A stretch of 64,000 nt of DNA, taken from positions 310,001-374,000 of the forward strand of contig PABP01000009.1 in the NCBI GenBank assembly GCA_002699585.1, in the 5' to 3' direction. The position numbers and the translations under genes are program-made. The notes beneath the pieces are model-generated. The model did no database searches. It worked only from the letters and a program-made list of their open reading frames with translations, and was not told where the DNA came from. Of this stretch, positions 53,590 through 62,109 are shown one piece after another. This DNA is from Anaerolineaceae bacterium (GTDB lineage Bacteria > Chloroflexota > Anaerolineae > Aggregatilineales > Phototrophicaceae). Within the stretch, counting starts at the first letter, position 1; the number at the start of each line of letters is the position of its first letter.

Positions 53590-54408
53590 ATGCCTGCTCA
53601 AAAATCCGAACTCATAGAAGTAATGGCCAAACACCTGCCGCCCAGTGCGGCGGGCCTGCGCTTGCTGGACGTGGGTGGCACGGCTGGCCCCATTTTGCTG
53701 CGACTGCGTCCTGATCTGGATGTTGTTATTGCCTCCGTACTTGCCAAACAATGGGACTATGCCCCACAGTCATTCGATGCCATTGTCGCTTACGATATGC
53801 CCCTCGATGCCGATTACTTAGCCGCCATTTTGCGCCTCTTGCGGCCCGGTGGCCGCTTTGTACAGGTGAATCCTATCGATCAAACATTGGATGCGATTGG
53901 CGAGTCGCTGCTTAAGGCGGGTTTCGTGCGCTGTCTGGTAGAGCCAGCCACCGAGCAGGGAGGCATCTTACTGCGTGGCGAACGTACCCATACCACCAGC
54001 GATACGCTAGAACGGGTTCAGGGCGTTGCTCAGCGGGATGCTGACCTGATTGACCTGAGCAGCTTTAAGGGCCGTTATGTGCATCTTTTGGTGCGTCAGC
54101 AGCCCAATAAACCCGTATGGCGGCTGTCCCCGGACGAGGTCATCACCTGGGACGCGGCGGCTGTCGCCCAGGAAGGCGATGCTGCACTGTTGGCATTCAG
54201 CAGTTTGCCGAAAGCAGTCGCGTTTATGCAATCGGCTGTACTGGAAAATGTCATCACAGGCATCAACAAAGTCGGTAAATTCAGCCTGCAAACTGCCACT
54301 GAATGGCCGCATCGAGCGATCGTCAATCCGACACTGGGGAGTATCACTGACATGGCGATTCAGTTCATCGCCGTTGATCCATCGACTGCTGAAGCACCCG
54401 ACGAATGA
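53590..54408 (+). CDS. Class I SAM-methyltransferase-like protein
   Basis: A 272-residue soluble protein. Motif I-like LRLLDVGGTAGPILLRLRPD (about residues 24-43), an acidic DAIVAYDMP segment and LLRPGGRFVQVNP place it in the class I methyltransferase superfamily. The N-terminal fold is short and the C-terminal 120 residues (PVWRLSPDEVITWDAAA..., FMQSAVLENVITGINKVGKF) are of unknown type. Substrate unknown. It overlaps the next methyltransferase gene by 4 bp. Confidence 0.62.
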   Translation: MPAQKSELIEVMAKHLPPSAAGLRLLDVGGTAGPILLRLRPDLDVVIASVLAKQWDYAPQSFDAIVAYDMPLDADYLAAILRLLRPGGRFVQVNPIDQTLDAIGESLLKAGFVRCLVEPATEQGGILLRGERTHTTSDTLERVQGVAQRDADLIDLSSFKGRYVHLLVRQQPNKPVWRLSPDEVITWDAAAVAQEGDAALLAFSSLPKAVAFMQSAVLENVITGINKVGKFSLQTATEWPHRAIVNPTLGSITDMAIQFIAVDPSTAEAPDE

Positions 54409-55595
54409 GCGACCAACTGACACTGTCTGATCTGGCTTTTTTGCAGTCTGATGTGGGTCAGGTGTTGCTAGCAGACTTAGCTCAAGCCGATCTGTCGGAT
54501 CGCAATCAACTGCGTTTGCTAACCCAACTGCGCCAGCAAGTGGAAGGCTCACAAGCGGCAATTGCCCTGACGACGGCCCGCCTGAGAAAAAAAGCCGAGG
54601 CGAAGTTTGGTGAAGCCGCAGCAGGCATGTTCTTCACGCAGTCGGCATTGGAGCAAGCCAGCGATCCGTTGGTACGCGCCTACCGTACTCGGCAAATTCA
54701 GGGCGAGCGTGTACTGGACGTTTGTTGTGGCATTGGCAGCGATACGAGTGCTTTTGCCGTCGCTGGTTATGCTGCACATGGCATAGATATCGACCCGGTG
54801 CGTGTTGCTATCGCGCGCCACAATGCCGATGTACTGCACAGTTCAGCCACGTTCGAGGTGGCTGATGTCACCGCTGGCATTCCCTCAGGCTATGACACAG
54901 TCTTCTTTGATCCGGCGCGTCGAGATGAACAAGGCCGCCGCATCTTCGACGTAGCGCAATATATCCCGCCGCTGTCGCTTGTTCGTAGCTGGGACGTACC
55001 GCAAATGATAGTCAAGCTGTCTCCTGGCGTAGATATCGACCAGGTGCGCGACTATGGCGGCAAGTTGACTTTCGTCAGTGTGCAGGGCGATCTCAAAGAG
55101 GCTATTTTGCAGCCAGGGACCGACTCTCAGAATTATGAGGCGGTCTTTTTGACTGATGCTGATACGTTGACCTGGGTACACGATACCCGCGTTCCTCAGC
55201 CGGAAGTGCAGATGGGCGAACCTGCTGGCTGGCTGGTGGAGCCTGACCCAGCGATATTGCGTGCTAGTCTGGTGCGCCACCTGGCCGCAGAAATAGACGC
55301 GGTCATGCTCGATGAAACGATTGGCTATCTGACGACTGACGTGCATCCGCAGACGCCCTGGGCACGCTGCTGGCGGGTTCTCGACTGGATGCCGTATCAC
55401 CTCAAAAAGCTGCGCAGCTACCTGCGTGCGCATGATATTGGCACGGTGACTGTCAAGAAGCGAGGATCGCCCATTACGCCTGAGCAGCTCATCGCTGCGC
55501 TCAAACTCAAGAAGGGCACGCAGGAGCGTACCCTGGTCCTGACGCGCCTGCGAGGCGAACCCATTGTCATGATCTGTGAGCCTCAGCCTGTATAA
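54405..55595 (+). CDS. Class I methyltransferase with THUMP-like C-terminal domain
   Basis: A 396-residue protein. The Rossmann part has VLDVCCGIGSDTSAFAVAGYAAHGIDIDPVRVAIARHNAD (about 102-141) and TVFFDPARRDEQGRR (about 165-179), a DPAR motif common in this family. The C-terminus (RVLDWMPYHLKKLRSYLRAHDIGTVTVKKRGSPITPEQLIAALKLKKG) matches the THUMP-like domain, so RNA is a likely target. Family members are often of unknown specificity. The 4-bp ATGA overlap with the upstream gene indicates a shared operon. Confidence 0.8.
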   Translation: MSDQLTLSDLAFLQSDVGQVLLADLAQADLSDRNQLRLLTQLRQQVEGSQAAIALTTARLRKKAEAKFGEAAAGMFFTQSALEQASDPLVRAYRTRQIQGERVLDVCCGIGSDTSAFAVAGYAAHGIDIDPVRVAIARHNADVLHSSATFEVADVTAGIPSGYDTVFFDPARRDEQGRRIFDVAQYIPPLSLVRSWDVPQMIVKLSPGVDIDQVRDYGGKLTFVSVQGDLKEAILQPGTDSQNYEAVFLTDADTLTWVHDTRVPQPEVQMGEPAGWLVEPDPAILRASLVRHLAAEIDAVMLDETIGYLTTDVHPQTPWARCWRVLDWMPYHLKKLRSYLRAHDIGTVTVKKRGSPITPEQLIAALKLKKGTQERTLVLTRLRGEPIVMICEPQPV

Positions 55596-55632
55596 GCCTA
55601 TTGCGCACATGCCCATTGTCAAAATCAGAATT

Positions 55633-55660
55633 TTGGATGTGCCCCTTGCTTGCGTATAAT
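55633..55660 (+). promoter_or_regulatory. Candidate promoter for the phosphoribosyltransferase gene
   Basis: TTGGAT (55633-55638), a 16-bp spacer and a perfect TATAAT (55655-55660), about 74 bp before the start codon. Confidence 0.55.
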
Positions 55661-55733
55661 AGGCCCTTAATGGTCGTTTATTGGGTTCTTCGCAGCGAAT
55701 GATTATCGGGAACCTGGGATCGAAAGGTTGTTA

Positions 55734-56273
55734 ATGTATTCATCGGGTAGACAGCCTATGCGCCACGAGGTCTTAACCTGGGAGGATGTGGATAAGATCA
55801 TCGATATTCTGATGCCTCGTGTGCAAACCATGGGCCCATTTGACGCAATGGTGATGATCACGCGCGGTGGCGTTATCCCTGGCGGGCTGCTGGCGGAAGC
55901 ACTGAATATTCAAAATCTGCTGACGGCTGCCGTAGACTTCCCCGCGACGGAAGAAGCCGGGCTGATGGCTTGGCCGATCTTCTTGCAGTTCCCGGCAGAT
56001 GATTTGCTGCTGGGACGCAATACGCTTATTGTCGATGATGTGTGGGGCAGTGGCCGCACCAGTACATCGGTTCGGGGCCGCGTTGAGGCTGCGGGTGCGA
56101 CGGCCTTTACCTGTGTCTTGCATTACAATCCGTACCGCTCACTATTCAGCAACGCCAAGCCGGATTTTTACGGTGAAGCAACTGACGCCTATATCATCTA
56201 TCCCTGGGAAATCGACCGGGGGCCGCGAGGCTTGGATTTTGAAGAACCGAACCCTTCACCGGATCTTTCATAG
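55734..56273 (+). CDS. Type I phosphoribosyltransferase
   Basis: A 179-residue soluble protein with a PRT fold. The flexible hood region holds MITRGGVIPGGLLAEAL, and the PRPP motif reads NTLIVDDVWGSGRTSTSV (about residues 95-112), with the adjacent Asp pair. The length and DVWGSGRT resemble purine/xanthine PRTases, but base specificity is not fixed by the sequence. ATG 55734 has GAAAGG 6 bp upstream; an ATG at 55758 is possible. Confidence 0.75.
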   Translation: MYSSGRQPMRHEVLTWEDVDKIIDILMPRVQTMGPFDAMVMITRGGVIPGGLLAEALNIQNLLTAAVDFPATEEAGLMAWPIFLQFPADDLLLGRNTLIVDDVWGSGRTSTSVRGRVEAAGATAFTCVLHYNPYRSLFSNAKPDFYGEATDAYIIYPWEIDRGPRGLDFEEPNPSPDLS

Positions 56274-56369
56274 CGGTTTTTGAGATAAAACGCTGATAAT
56301 TAGATGGAAATTGATAGGCATTTGTCTATTTTAGACAAACCCAATTTTCATTTTTTCACCTATAATATA

Positions 56370-56392
56370 GGGCGACTGGAGGTAAGTCGCCC
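56370..56392 (+). promoter_or_regulatory. Stem-loop with GGAGG in its loop, upstream of the S1 gene
   Basis: GGGCGACT (56370-56377) pairs perfectly with AGTCGCCC (56385-56392) around the loop GGAGGTA, which contains a perfect Shine-Dalgarno. A TATAAT lies just upstream (56361-56366), so the hairpin may form the very 5' end of the mRNA. It could act in translational control of the S1 gene downstream (inference). Confidence 0.6.
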
Positions 56393-56395
56393 AAG

Positions 56396-56497
56396 ATGCG
56401 ACATGTCGTAGATTTTTGTATTATACTATTAATAGGTATAGTCTGGCTGAGGTGGGCAGCCGTTGTCGGTTTTTTTACTTATCCACTCAAAATATAA
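56396..56497 (+). CDS. Putative hydrophobic 33-residue leader peptide
   Basis: A short ORF from ATG 56396 to TAA 56497. It encodes MRHVVDFCIILLIGIVWL and a further hydrophobic half, enough for one membrane helix. GGAGG in the loop of the adjacent hairpin lies 13 nt upstream, which is a long spacing, so translation is uncertain. It ends 25 bp before the S1-protein start. It could be a regulatory upstream ORF, a tiny membrane protein, or chance. Confidence 0.35.
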   Translation: MRHVVDFCIILLIGIVWLRWAAVVGFFTYPLKI

Positions 56498-56522
56498 ACA
56501 CATCGCAAAGGCACACGAGTTT

Positions 56523-57902
56523 ATGGCCGATCAGGATAAAGGGTTGAATGGACATGACGATGATTTTGCGTCCATGCTGGAATCATCGTTCGATTATTCT
56601 TATGCGCCACCCCGCCGCGGCGAAATTCGCACGGCAACGATTCTTCAGATAGAAGATCGTGAAATTATTGTTGACCTGGGTGCCAAGCAAGATGGTATCG
56701 TAACCTACCAGGATATTGAGCGGATGGATGCCGACTTCCGCCATGAGTTACAGGTCGGGGAAGAAGTCCCTGTTTACGTCCTAAATCCGCGCGATACCAA
56801 CGGCAATTTGATTGTTTCTATCAATATGGGCTTGCAACGCTACGATTGGGAGAAAGCGGCCAAGCTGCTTAAATCCGAGGACGTTGTCCAAGTTGTTGTG
56901 ACCGGTTTCAACAAGGGTGGTGTTCTGGTTCGCTGGAACCGCTTAGAAGGTTTTATTCCGAGTTCGCATCTGACGTCACTAGCGGCTTCTGCAGATCGCC
57001 GGGAAGCACTGTCGAATCTGACGGGCGAACAATTGGGCGTCAAGGTCATTGAAGTCGATCAGGACCGCCGTCGTCTGATCTTCAGTGAACGCGAAGCACA
57101 GCGCGAATGGCGCCAGCAGCAGAAGGCGCGTTTGCTCGATGAACTCAATGAAGGTGATGTCGTCCCAGGTACAGTGACTGGCCTGCGTGACTTTGGCGCA
57201 TTCGTTAACATTGGTGGGGCTGATGGCCTGATCCATGTTAGCGAGTTAGCTTGGCACCGCGTCGATCACCCGCGCGATATTCTCAGTGTTGGCGATAAGA
57301 TTGATGTTTATATCTTCAATTTGGATCGCAAAACCAATCGTATCGCGCTCAGTCGCAAACGCCTGTTGCAGGACCCCTGGGATACCGCATCGACCATCTA
57401 CCACGAAGGCCAATTGGTCGATGGCGTCGTCACCAACGTTGTCGATTTCGGCGCATTTGTCGCGCTCGATGATGGCCTGGAAGGGTTGCTGCATCTGAGC
57501 GAAATGGGCGATGGGTCCCTCAAGGAACCGCACTCCTATGTTCAAAAGGGCGACCGCCTGTCCTTACGCATCAGCCACCTGGAGCCAGAAAAGCGTCGTG
57601 TGGGCTTCACCCAGCGCTGGGGCACGGAAGCCAGTACAGGTGAAGGTGACGATGCGCCGCCAGCATCAGGCGAGGCTGAGGCCGAAGGCGAAGTCAGTGA
57701 CGAGGCTGTGCCCGAGAATGACGACGTGGTTGAAGCCGGTGCAGAAGCGCAGGTCGAAGCTGAAGCTGAGGATGTTGTTGAAGCTGAGGATGTTGTTGAA
57801 GAAGAGGCTCAAGAGGAAGACACATCCGAGGCAGAAGATGCGCCCGAAGACGATGATGCATCTGAAGACGATGACGAATCTGAGGACGATGACGAGTCTT
57901 AA
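56523..57902 (+). CDS. Four-S1-domain RNA-binding protein with acidic tail
   Basis: A 459-residue protein of the ribosomal protein S1 (RpsA) group. S1 domains start near residues 31 (GEIRTATILQIEDREIIVDLG), 118 (EDVVQVVVTGFNKGGVLVRW), 205 (EGDVVPGTVTGLRDFGAFVNIGGADGLIHVSEL) and 290 (EGQLVDGVVTNVVDFGAFVALDDGLEGLLHLSEM). The final 90 residues are almost all Glu, Asp and Ala, with an 18-bp direct repeat. S1 binds mRNA and helps ribosome loading. ATG 56523 starts MADQDKG; the frame to 56463 is less likely. A second S1 paralogue follows at 58431. Confidence 0.88.
   Translation: MADQDKGLNGHDDDFASMLESSFDYSYAPPRRGEIRTATILQIEDREIIVDLGAKQDGIVTYQDIERMDADFRHELQVGEEVPVYVLNPRDTNGNLIVSINMGLQRYDWEKAAKLLKSEDVVQVVVTGFNKGGVLVRWNRLEGFIPSSHLTSLAASADRREALSNLTGEQLGVKVIEVDQDRRRLIFSEREAQREWRQQQKARLLDELNEGDVVPGTVTGLRDFGAFVNIGGADGLIHVSELAWHRVDHPRDILSVGDKIDVYIFNLDRKTNRIALSRKRLLQDPWDTASTIYHEGQLVDGVVTNVVDFGAFVALDDGLEGLLHLSEMGDGSLKEPHSYVQKGDRLSLRISHLEPEKRRVGFTQRWGTEASTGEGDDAPPASGEAEAEGEVSDEAVPENDDVVEAGAEAQVEAEAEDVVEAEDVVEEEAQEEDTSEAEDAPEDDDASEDDDESEDDDES
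57765..57800 (+). repeat. Tandem 18-bp coding repeat in the acidic tail
   Basis: Two perfect copies of GCTGAGGATGTTGTTGAA (57765-57782 and 57783-57800), encoding AEDVVE twice. Perfect identity points to recent slippage in the tail of the S1 protein. Confidence 0.8.
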
Positions 57903-57943
57903 ATCGGCTAACATTATCGCAAAAATAGGACTTACCTATCGAG

Positions 57944-57983
57944 AGTCGGGGCTTGTGTTGTCATAGCAAGCTGCCGACTTTTT
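57944..57983 (+). terminator. Terminator after the first S1 gene
   Basis: AGTCGG (57944-57949) pairs with CCGACT (57974-57979), with an inner CTTG/CAAG pair, followed by TTTTT. Confidence 0.8.
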
Positions 57984-58430
57984 GTTTACCTGTCAGAGCC
58001 ACATGGTGCGTTAAGGCTGACACAAATCGTCATGTTGAAGGCCTGCACAGCCTGCCGTACTTGCCTGAATAATCATGATATTCCGCCGTAAAAAAGATGA
58101 TCTTACTCCTAGTCGCCCAACGGGCGCTTTTCCGCATGATTGGAAGGTATCACCTGAGTTGACAATCACCTGGGCCAACAGTATAATGCCGCCGTCCTGT
58201 GTATCATGCAGTGGCTAAAATGGGAGGCTCGTTCTACACCTAGGGAGAAGCCGAACGGCCTTATCATTAGACATGATCTTTAAAATTCAACTGGATTTGC
58301 AGTACCCCATCGCACCCAAGTTATCGCTATGCAGTGATGTGGGCTGTTTTTATGTGTCTTACTAGGCTGTCGCTGTTTTATGTGTCCTTAGCAGGGCGTA
58401 CATCGTTCGTTTTAGGGAGTTTATTCACCA
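57984..58430. other. Region between the two S1 genes
   Basis: About 447 bp without a credible ORF. Several short AT-rich patches could hold a promoter, and an imperfect CCCA/TGGG hairpin lies near 58305-58345, followed by TTTTT. AGGGAG at 58413 serves the next gene. No known riboswitch was recognised. Confidence 0.4.
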
Positions 58431-59660
58431 ATGTCTACCGATGTTTCAACCGATTTGTCAATCGATGAGATGAGCTTTGAAGAACTGCTGGAGCAATCGC
58501 TGGCCAAGAGCCAATTAGAGCGCGGCGATATTGTGACAGGAGTGATTCTGGCTGTCGATCATCACGGCCTGATTGTCGACGTAAGCTGGAAGCATGATGG
58601 TGTCGTGTCCCGCACAGATATTGAGCGTATGGGCCTGACCACCGAAGACTTCAACGTCGATGATGAGCTGGATGTTGCCGTCGTCCGCCTGGATGATATG
58701 GAAGGCAACCTCATCCTATCCGCAGCCCAGGCCAAGCAAAACGAAGATTGGCAGCGTGCAGAAGTCCTGCAAGAGAGCGACGAAGCCTGGTCCGGCGAAG
58801 TTGCTGCGGCCAACAAGGGCGGCCTGATTATGCCATTTGGCAACTTGCGCGGCTTTATCCCGGCAAGCCATGTGGTCGATCTGCCGCGCGGTCTGAATGA
58901 AGATGACCGTATCCGCTATCTGGAAAACCTGGTAGGCACTGAAATCAGCGTGAAGGTGATCGAGGTCAACCGCAAGCGTCGTCGTCTGGTCTTTAGCCAG
59001 CGCAATGCGGAACGTGAGAACCGCGACGCCCGTAAGGAAAGCTTGCTGGCAGAGTTGAACGAAGGCGACATCCGTACCGGTATCGTCAGCGGCCTTTGCG
59101 ACTTCGGCGCATTTGTTGACCTGGGTGGTGCTGACGGCCTGATTCATATTTCAGAACTGGCTTGGCATCGTGTCCGTCACCCGCAAGAGATTGTCAATGT
59201 GGGCGACAAGGTCGAAATCTACATCCTGCACCTGGACGAACGTGGCAAACGTATTGGCCTCAGCCTTAAGCGCCTGCAACCCAATCCCTGGTCACAGGTG
59301 GACGATATGTATCACATCGGCCAATTGGTCGAAGGCACTGTCTCCCGTGTCGAGCCATTCGGTGCGTTCATCAGCCTGGAACCGGGCATTGAAGCCTTGC
59401 TGCACGTCAGCCAGATTTCCGATGAGGATACCGAGGACCCGACCCGTCACGTGTACGAAGGTCAGCGCATCCTGAACCGCATCATCAGCATTGAGTCTGA
59501 GAAGCAGCGCCTGGGCCTGAGCCTGAAGGAAGTCACCGAGGGCGAGCTGCAGCAATGGGAAGAAGCCCGTGCAGAAGCCGCTGCGGCGATGGTCGCACAG
59601 GACGCAGACGAAGAAGTTGAAGAAGAAGCTGAACTGGCAGAAGCGGCTGTTGAGTCCTAA
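58431..59660 (+). CDS. Four-S1-domain protein, RpsA paralogue
   Basis: A 409-residue paralogue of the upstream S1 protein. Domains begin near residues 30 (GDIVTGVILAVDHHGLIVDVSWK), 115 (SGEVAAANKGGLIMPFGNLRGFIPASHV), 200 (EGDIRTGIVSGLCDFGAFVDLGGADGLIHISELAWHRV) and 290 (GQLVEGTVSRVEPFGAFISLEPGIEALLHVSQI). The acidic tail is short (EEVEEEAELAEA). Domain 3, with its LIHISELAWHR, is the most conserved and is the best candidate for ribosome binding. Which copy is the main ribosomal S1 cannot be told. Confidence 0.88.
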   Translation: MSTDVSTDLSIDEMSFEELLEQSLAKSQLERGDIVTGVILAVDHHGLIVDVSWKHDGVVSRTDIERMGLTTEDFNVDDELDVAVVRLDDMEGNLILSAAQAKQNEDWQRAEVLQESDEAWSGEVAAANKGGLIMPFGNLRGFIPASHVVDLPRGLNEDDRIRYLENLVGTEISVKVIEVNRKRRRLVFSQRNAERENRDARKESLLAELNEGDIRTGIVSGLCDFGAFVDLGGADGLIHISELAWHRVRHPQEIVNVGDKVEIYILHLDERGKRIGLSLKRLQPNPWSQVDDMYHIGQLVEGTVSRVEPFGAFISLEPGIEALLHVSQISDEDTEDPTRHVYEGQRILNRIISIESEKQRLGLSLKEVTEGELQQWEEARAEAAAAMVAQDADEEVEEEAELAEAAVES

Positions 59661-59685
59661 TTAACACGTTTCTATCGACATTTTA

Positions 59686-59723
59686 AGGCACCACTGTATG
59701 GTTGACGCTGTACAGTGGTGCCT
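59686..59723 (+). terminator. 13-bp stem-loop after the second S1 gene
   Basis: AGGCACCACTGTA (59686-59698) pairs perfectly with TACAGTGGTGCCT (59711-59723). The following sequence (GTCTATTGT) is only mildly T-rich, so it may be a terminator or a processing and stability structure. Confidence 0.6.
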
Positions 59724-59788
59724 GTCTATTGTATAGTAGACCCACAAATTCCGAACATGTATTTGTCTAGAGGATGTTAGCGAGTTAT

Positions 59789-59998
59789 ATGGCATCAGTA
59801 AAACTTAAACCAGGTGAATCACAAGAAGCTCTGTTGCGCCGCTTCCGTAAACGCGTGACCAACGCAGGTATCCTCAGCACGGTGCGCCGCAAGCGCTGGC
59901 ACATCAGCAAGAGCGAACTGCGTCGTATTGAAAAGAAAAAGGCGATTCGCCGCGCCCGCCGTCGGCAGCGCAAGGCTGAAACGCGTGGTGGCCTTTAG
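59789..59998 (+). CDS. rpsU: Ribosomal protein bS21
   Basis: A 69-residue, very basic small-subunit protein near the anti-Shine-Dalgarno end of 16S rRNA. ESQEALLRRFRKRVTNAGILSTVRRKRW followed by KSELRRIEKKKAIRRARRRQRK is typical. ATG 59789 (MASVKLKPGE) is chosen over the ATG at 59774, which overlaps its own GAGG. Confidence 0.9.
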   Translation: MASVKLKPGESQEALLRRFRKRVTNAGILSTVRRKRWHISKSELRRIEKKKAIRRARRRQRKAETRGGL

Positions 59999-60036
59999 GC
60001 CCGACCTGTTAATAATCAAGAATAGGTTATCGACAA

Positions 60037-60067
60037 CCGCTGTCGTAATTCGGCAGCGGCTTGTTTT
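60037..60067 (+). terminator. Terminator after rpsU
   Basis: CCGCTG (60037-60042) pairs with CAGCGG (60054-60059), followed by CTTGTTTTG. Confidence 0.75.
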
Positions 60068-60218
60068 GTTAAGCACATTTTGCCAGATGCCCTTACAATT
60101 TTAGTCTGCCAGAATGCGTTATTAATTCCGTTATTAAATGGATTGTTGCACAAGGGCATAGCGCTTTGTTATGCTTTGTGGAGATTATGTGACCAACGAG
60201 CCACCTACTAGGAGATTT

Positions 60219-60461
60219 ATGGCTAAGCAAGAAGAGAAACTCGAAGTTGAAGGTACTGTCGTTGAAGCACTGCCTAATACGCAGTTCATTGTGGAACTGG
60301 AAAATGGCCACCGTGTTTTAGCATATCTGTCGGGCAAAATGCGTAAATTCTACATTCGCATCTTGTTGGGCGACCGTGTGCGTGTGGAAATGACGCCGTA
60401 TGATATGACGCGCGGCCGCATTACCTACCGCCACCGCGATCAGCAGAGCAATCGGCCCTAA
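60219..60461 (+). CDS. infA: Translation initiation factor IF-1
   Basis: An 80-residue OB-fold factor that binds the ribosomal A site during initiation. [67 protein letters not shown] matches the family over its whole length, apart from a short C-terminal extension. AGGAG lies 6 bp before ATG 60219. Confidence 0.95.
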   Translation: MAKQEEKLEVEGTVVEALPNTQFIVELENGHRVLAYLSGKMRKFYIRILLGDRVRVEMTPYDMTRGRITYRHRDQQSNRP

Positions 60462-60504
60462 CGACGCCAATATTCGCCTTGTGCAGATAACTTAATGATT
60501 TTTT

Positions 60505-60528
60505 GCTCGCATATAATGCGGGCTATTT
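60505..60528 (+). terminator. Terminator after infA
   Basis: GCTCGCAT (60505-60512) pairs with ATGCGGGC (60516-60523) with one G-T pair and loop ATA, followed by TATTTT. It separates infA from the convergent menG gene. Confidence 0.65.
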
Positions 60529-60545
60529 TGCGTTCTGATGCAGGG

Positions 60546-61262
60546 CTAAGCGGGTGGCTTTTCGCCCCAGTGGACGGCCATCGTACCGAACATGAAGGTT
60601 TTATAGGCGACGTTGACGAACCCAGCATCGCGCATGAGGGCGGCTAGCTCGTCCGGTGTCTTGAACTTCTGTGTGGATTCCGGCAGGTAGGTATAGGCAT
60701 CGGCTGCTTCTTTTCCGCCGATGATACGCCCCATGATCGGGATGCCATATTTCAAGTGCATTAAGATAAAGGGCTTGAGCAGGTTATTTGGCGGTGGCGA
60801 CGTATCCAGAATGACGATGCGCCCCCCTGGCTTGAGCACCCGCTTTTGTTCCTCCAGGGTGCGCGTGATGTCGATAACATTGCGCACCAGGTAGCCCGAT
60901 ACGACCGCGTCGAAGCTGGCATCGCGATAGGGCAAGTTGAGCGCATCAGCGCCCGTCCAGCCGACCTGATCGCCATGTTTAAGGTGCATGCCCACGCGCA
61001 TCATACCCAAAGAAAAATCACCGCCAATGACGGTTGCATTGGGGGCCTGTTGTAAGGCTTCAAAGGCGATGTCACCTGTCCCCGTTGCCAGGTCCAGCAG
61101 TGCGCCGTTTTGGGGCAAATGCGCCTGTTTGATGACAAAACGGCGCCAGCTCATATCCTGGCCAAAGGTCATCAAGCGGTTCATGAGGTTGTAGCGCCGT
61201 GCGATGCGGTCGAACATATTCTGCACGTAGTCAGCGCGTTCTTTGCCTGTCAGATGAGCCAT
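60546..61262 (-). CDS. menG: Demethylmenaquinone methyltransferase (MenG/UbiE)
   Basis: A 238-residue SAM methyltransferase that makes menaquinone from demethylmenaquinone, the electron acceptor that would serve complex I. Family marks: FDRIARRYNLMNRLMTFGQDMSWRRFVI, LLDLATGTGDIAFEAL (motif I), DALNLPYRDASFDAVVSGYLVRNVID and the C-terminal VAYKTFMFGTMAVHWGEKP. The start ATG has only a weak ribosome binding site. Menaquinone, not ubiquinone, is expected in this phylum (established knowledge). Confidence 0.88.
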   Translation of the reverse strand: MAHLTGKERADYVQNMFDRIARRYNLMNRLMTFGQDMSWRRFVIKQAHLPQNGALLDLATGTGDIAFEALQQAPNATVIGGDFSLGMMRVGMHLKHGDQVGWTGADALNLPYRDASFDAVVSGYLVRNVIDITRTLEEQKRVLKPGGRIVILDTSPPPNNLLKPFILMHLKYGIPIMGRIIGGKEAADAYTYLPESTQKFKTPDELAALMRDAGFVNVAYKTFMFGTMAVHWGEKPPA

Positions 61263-61383
61263 GAGGGTCTGTTGTCTTTCTTGCGATTCTTCTTACAAAT
61301 GATCAGGATCTAAAGCGTTCAAAACTAGCTGAATTATACGGGAAGCGGCTTAACCCAGAATGAGCAAATTACAGGCCGACTGT

Positions 61384-62109
61384 TTAGTCGAGCAGGGCTT
61401 GCACGCGCTCGACATGGCTGCCTTTCCAGTAGACCTTGCCGCAGTCCTGGCACTGTTTAAAAACATCGTATGCCTCAGCGACATGATCCGGCAGTTGGTC
61501 GATGATCTCGATTTTGGCCACATCATCCAGCAGGCCGTTGCAAGCCGCACAACGGCTAAAAGGTCGGGCGTGGGTTGCCAGGTCATAACGCGCATGGATT
61601 TCGCCTAAGCGCTCGTTTGGTTGTGTTGTACGCACATAATAGCCATACTCAACCAGACTGCGCTTGAGCACGCCCAGGTCGCGCGTCAGCAGGATGCGCT
61701 GCTCATCGTGAGACACCTGGGCCAGTTCATCGTCAGGATAATCATTGCGGTATAGTGTATCGTAACCCAGCAGGCGTAAATAGCTGGCCAAGCGCCCCAG
61801 GTGTGTATCCAGAATGAAACGCGGCGCTCCCGTTACGACGGGGATCAGGCGCTGCTTGGGCGACATGTCAGCGGTATCAGCGTCACTGTAAACGGCGATC
61901 TGGTCGCCATCCTCTACGATAGCCTCAAAGCCGACGCTCACGCCATTAATCACGATTAAGTCCACCTCAGGATGCGGTGGCCCGATGGATTCGATCATAT
62001 CTTTTGCCGATGCACGCCAGTCAAACTCAAGCACAATTGGCTGCTCACCCTGATTCGGCGGCAGAAAGTAGTCCAGCGTTCCGTAGAATGTAAACGTCGC
62101 CTGTGCCAT
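61384..62109 (-). CDS. Mut7-C domain protein with ubiquitin-like N-terminus
   Basis: A 241-residue protein. An N-terminal ubiquitin/ThiS-like domain (about residues 1-80; INGVSVGFEAIVEDGDQIAVYS) is fused to a Mut7-C domain (PIN-like RNase fold; RFILDTHLGRLASYLRLLGYDTLYRNDYPDDEL, ILLTRDLGVLKRS) and a zinc ribbon (CAAC...CQDC). The family is a predicted RNase. The ATG directly follows the prmA stop, so the two form one unit. Confidence 0.85.
   Translation of the reverse strand: MAQATFTFYGTLDYFLPPNQGEQPIVLEFDWRASAKDMIESIGPPHPEVDLIVINGVSVGFEAIVEDGDQIAVYSDADTADMSPKQRLIPVVTGAPRFILDTHLGRLASYLRLLGYDTLYRNDYPDDELAQVSHDEQRILLTRDLGVLKRSLVEYGYYVRTTQPNERLGEIHARYDLATHARPFSRCAACNGLLDDVAKIEIIDQLPDHVAEAYDVFKQCQDCGKVYWKGSHVERVQALLD

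Noticed and set aside
57666-57914. A minus-strand ORF in the S1 acidic tail
   Set aside because: A Phe/Leu-rich translation that simply mirrors the GAA/GAT-rich coding repeat.
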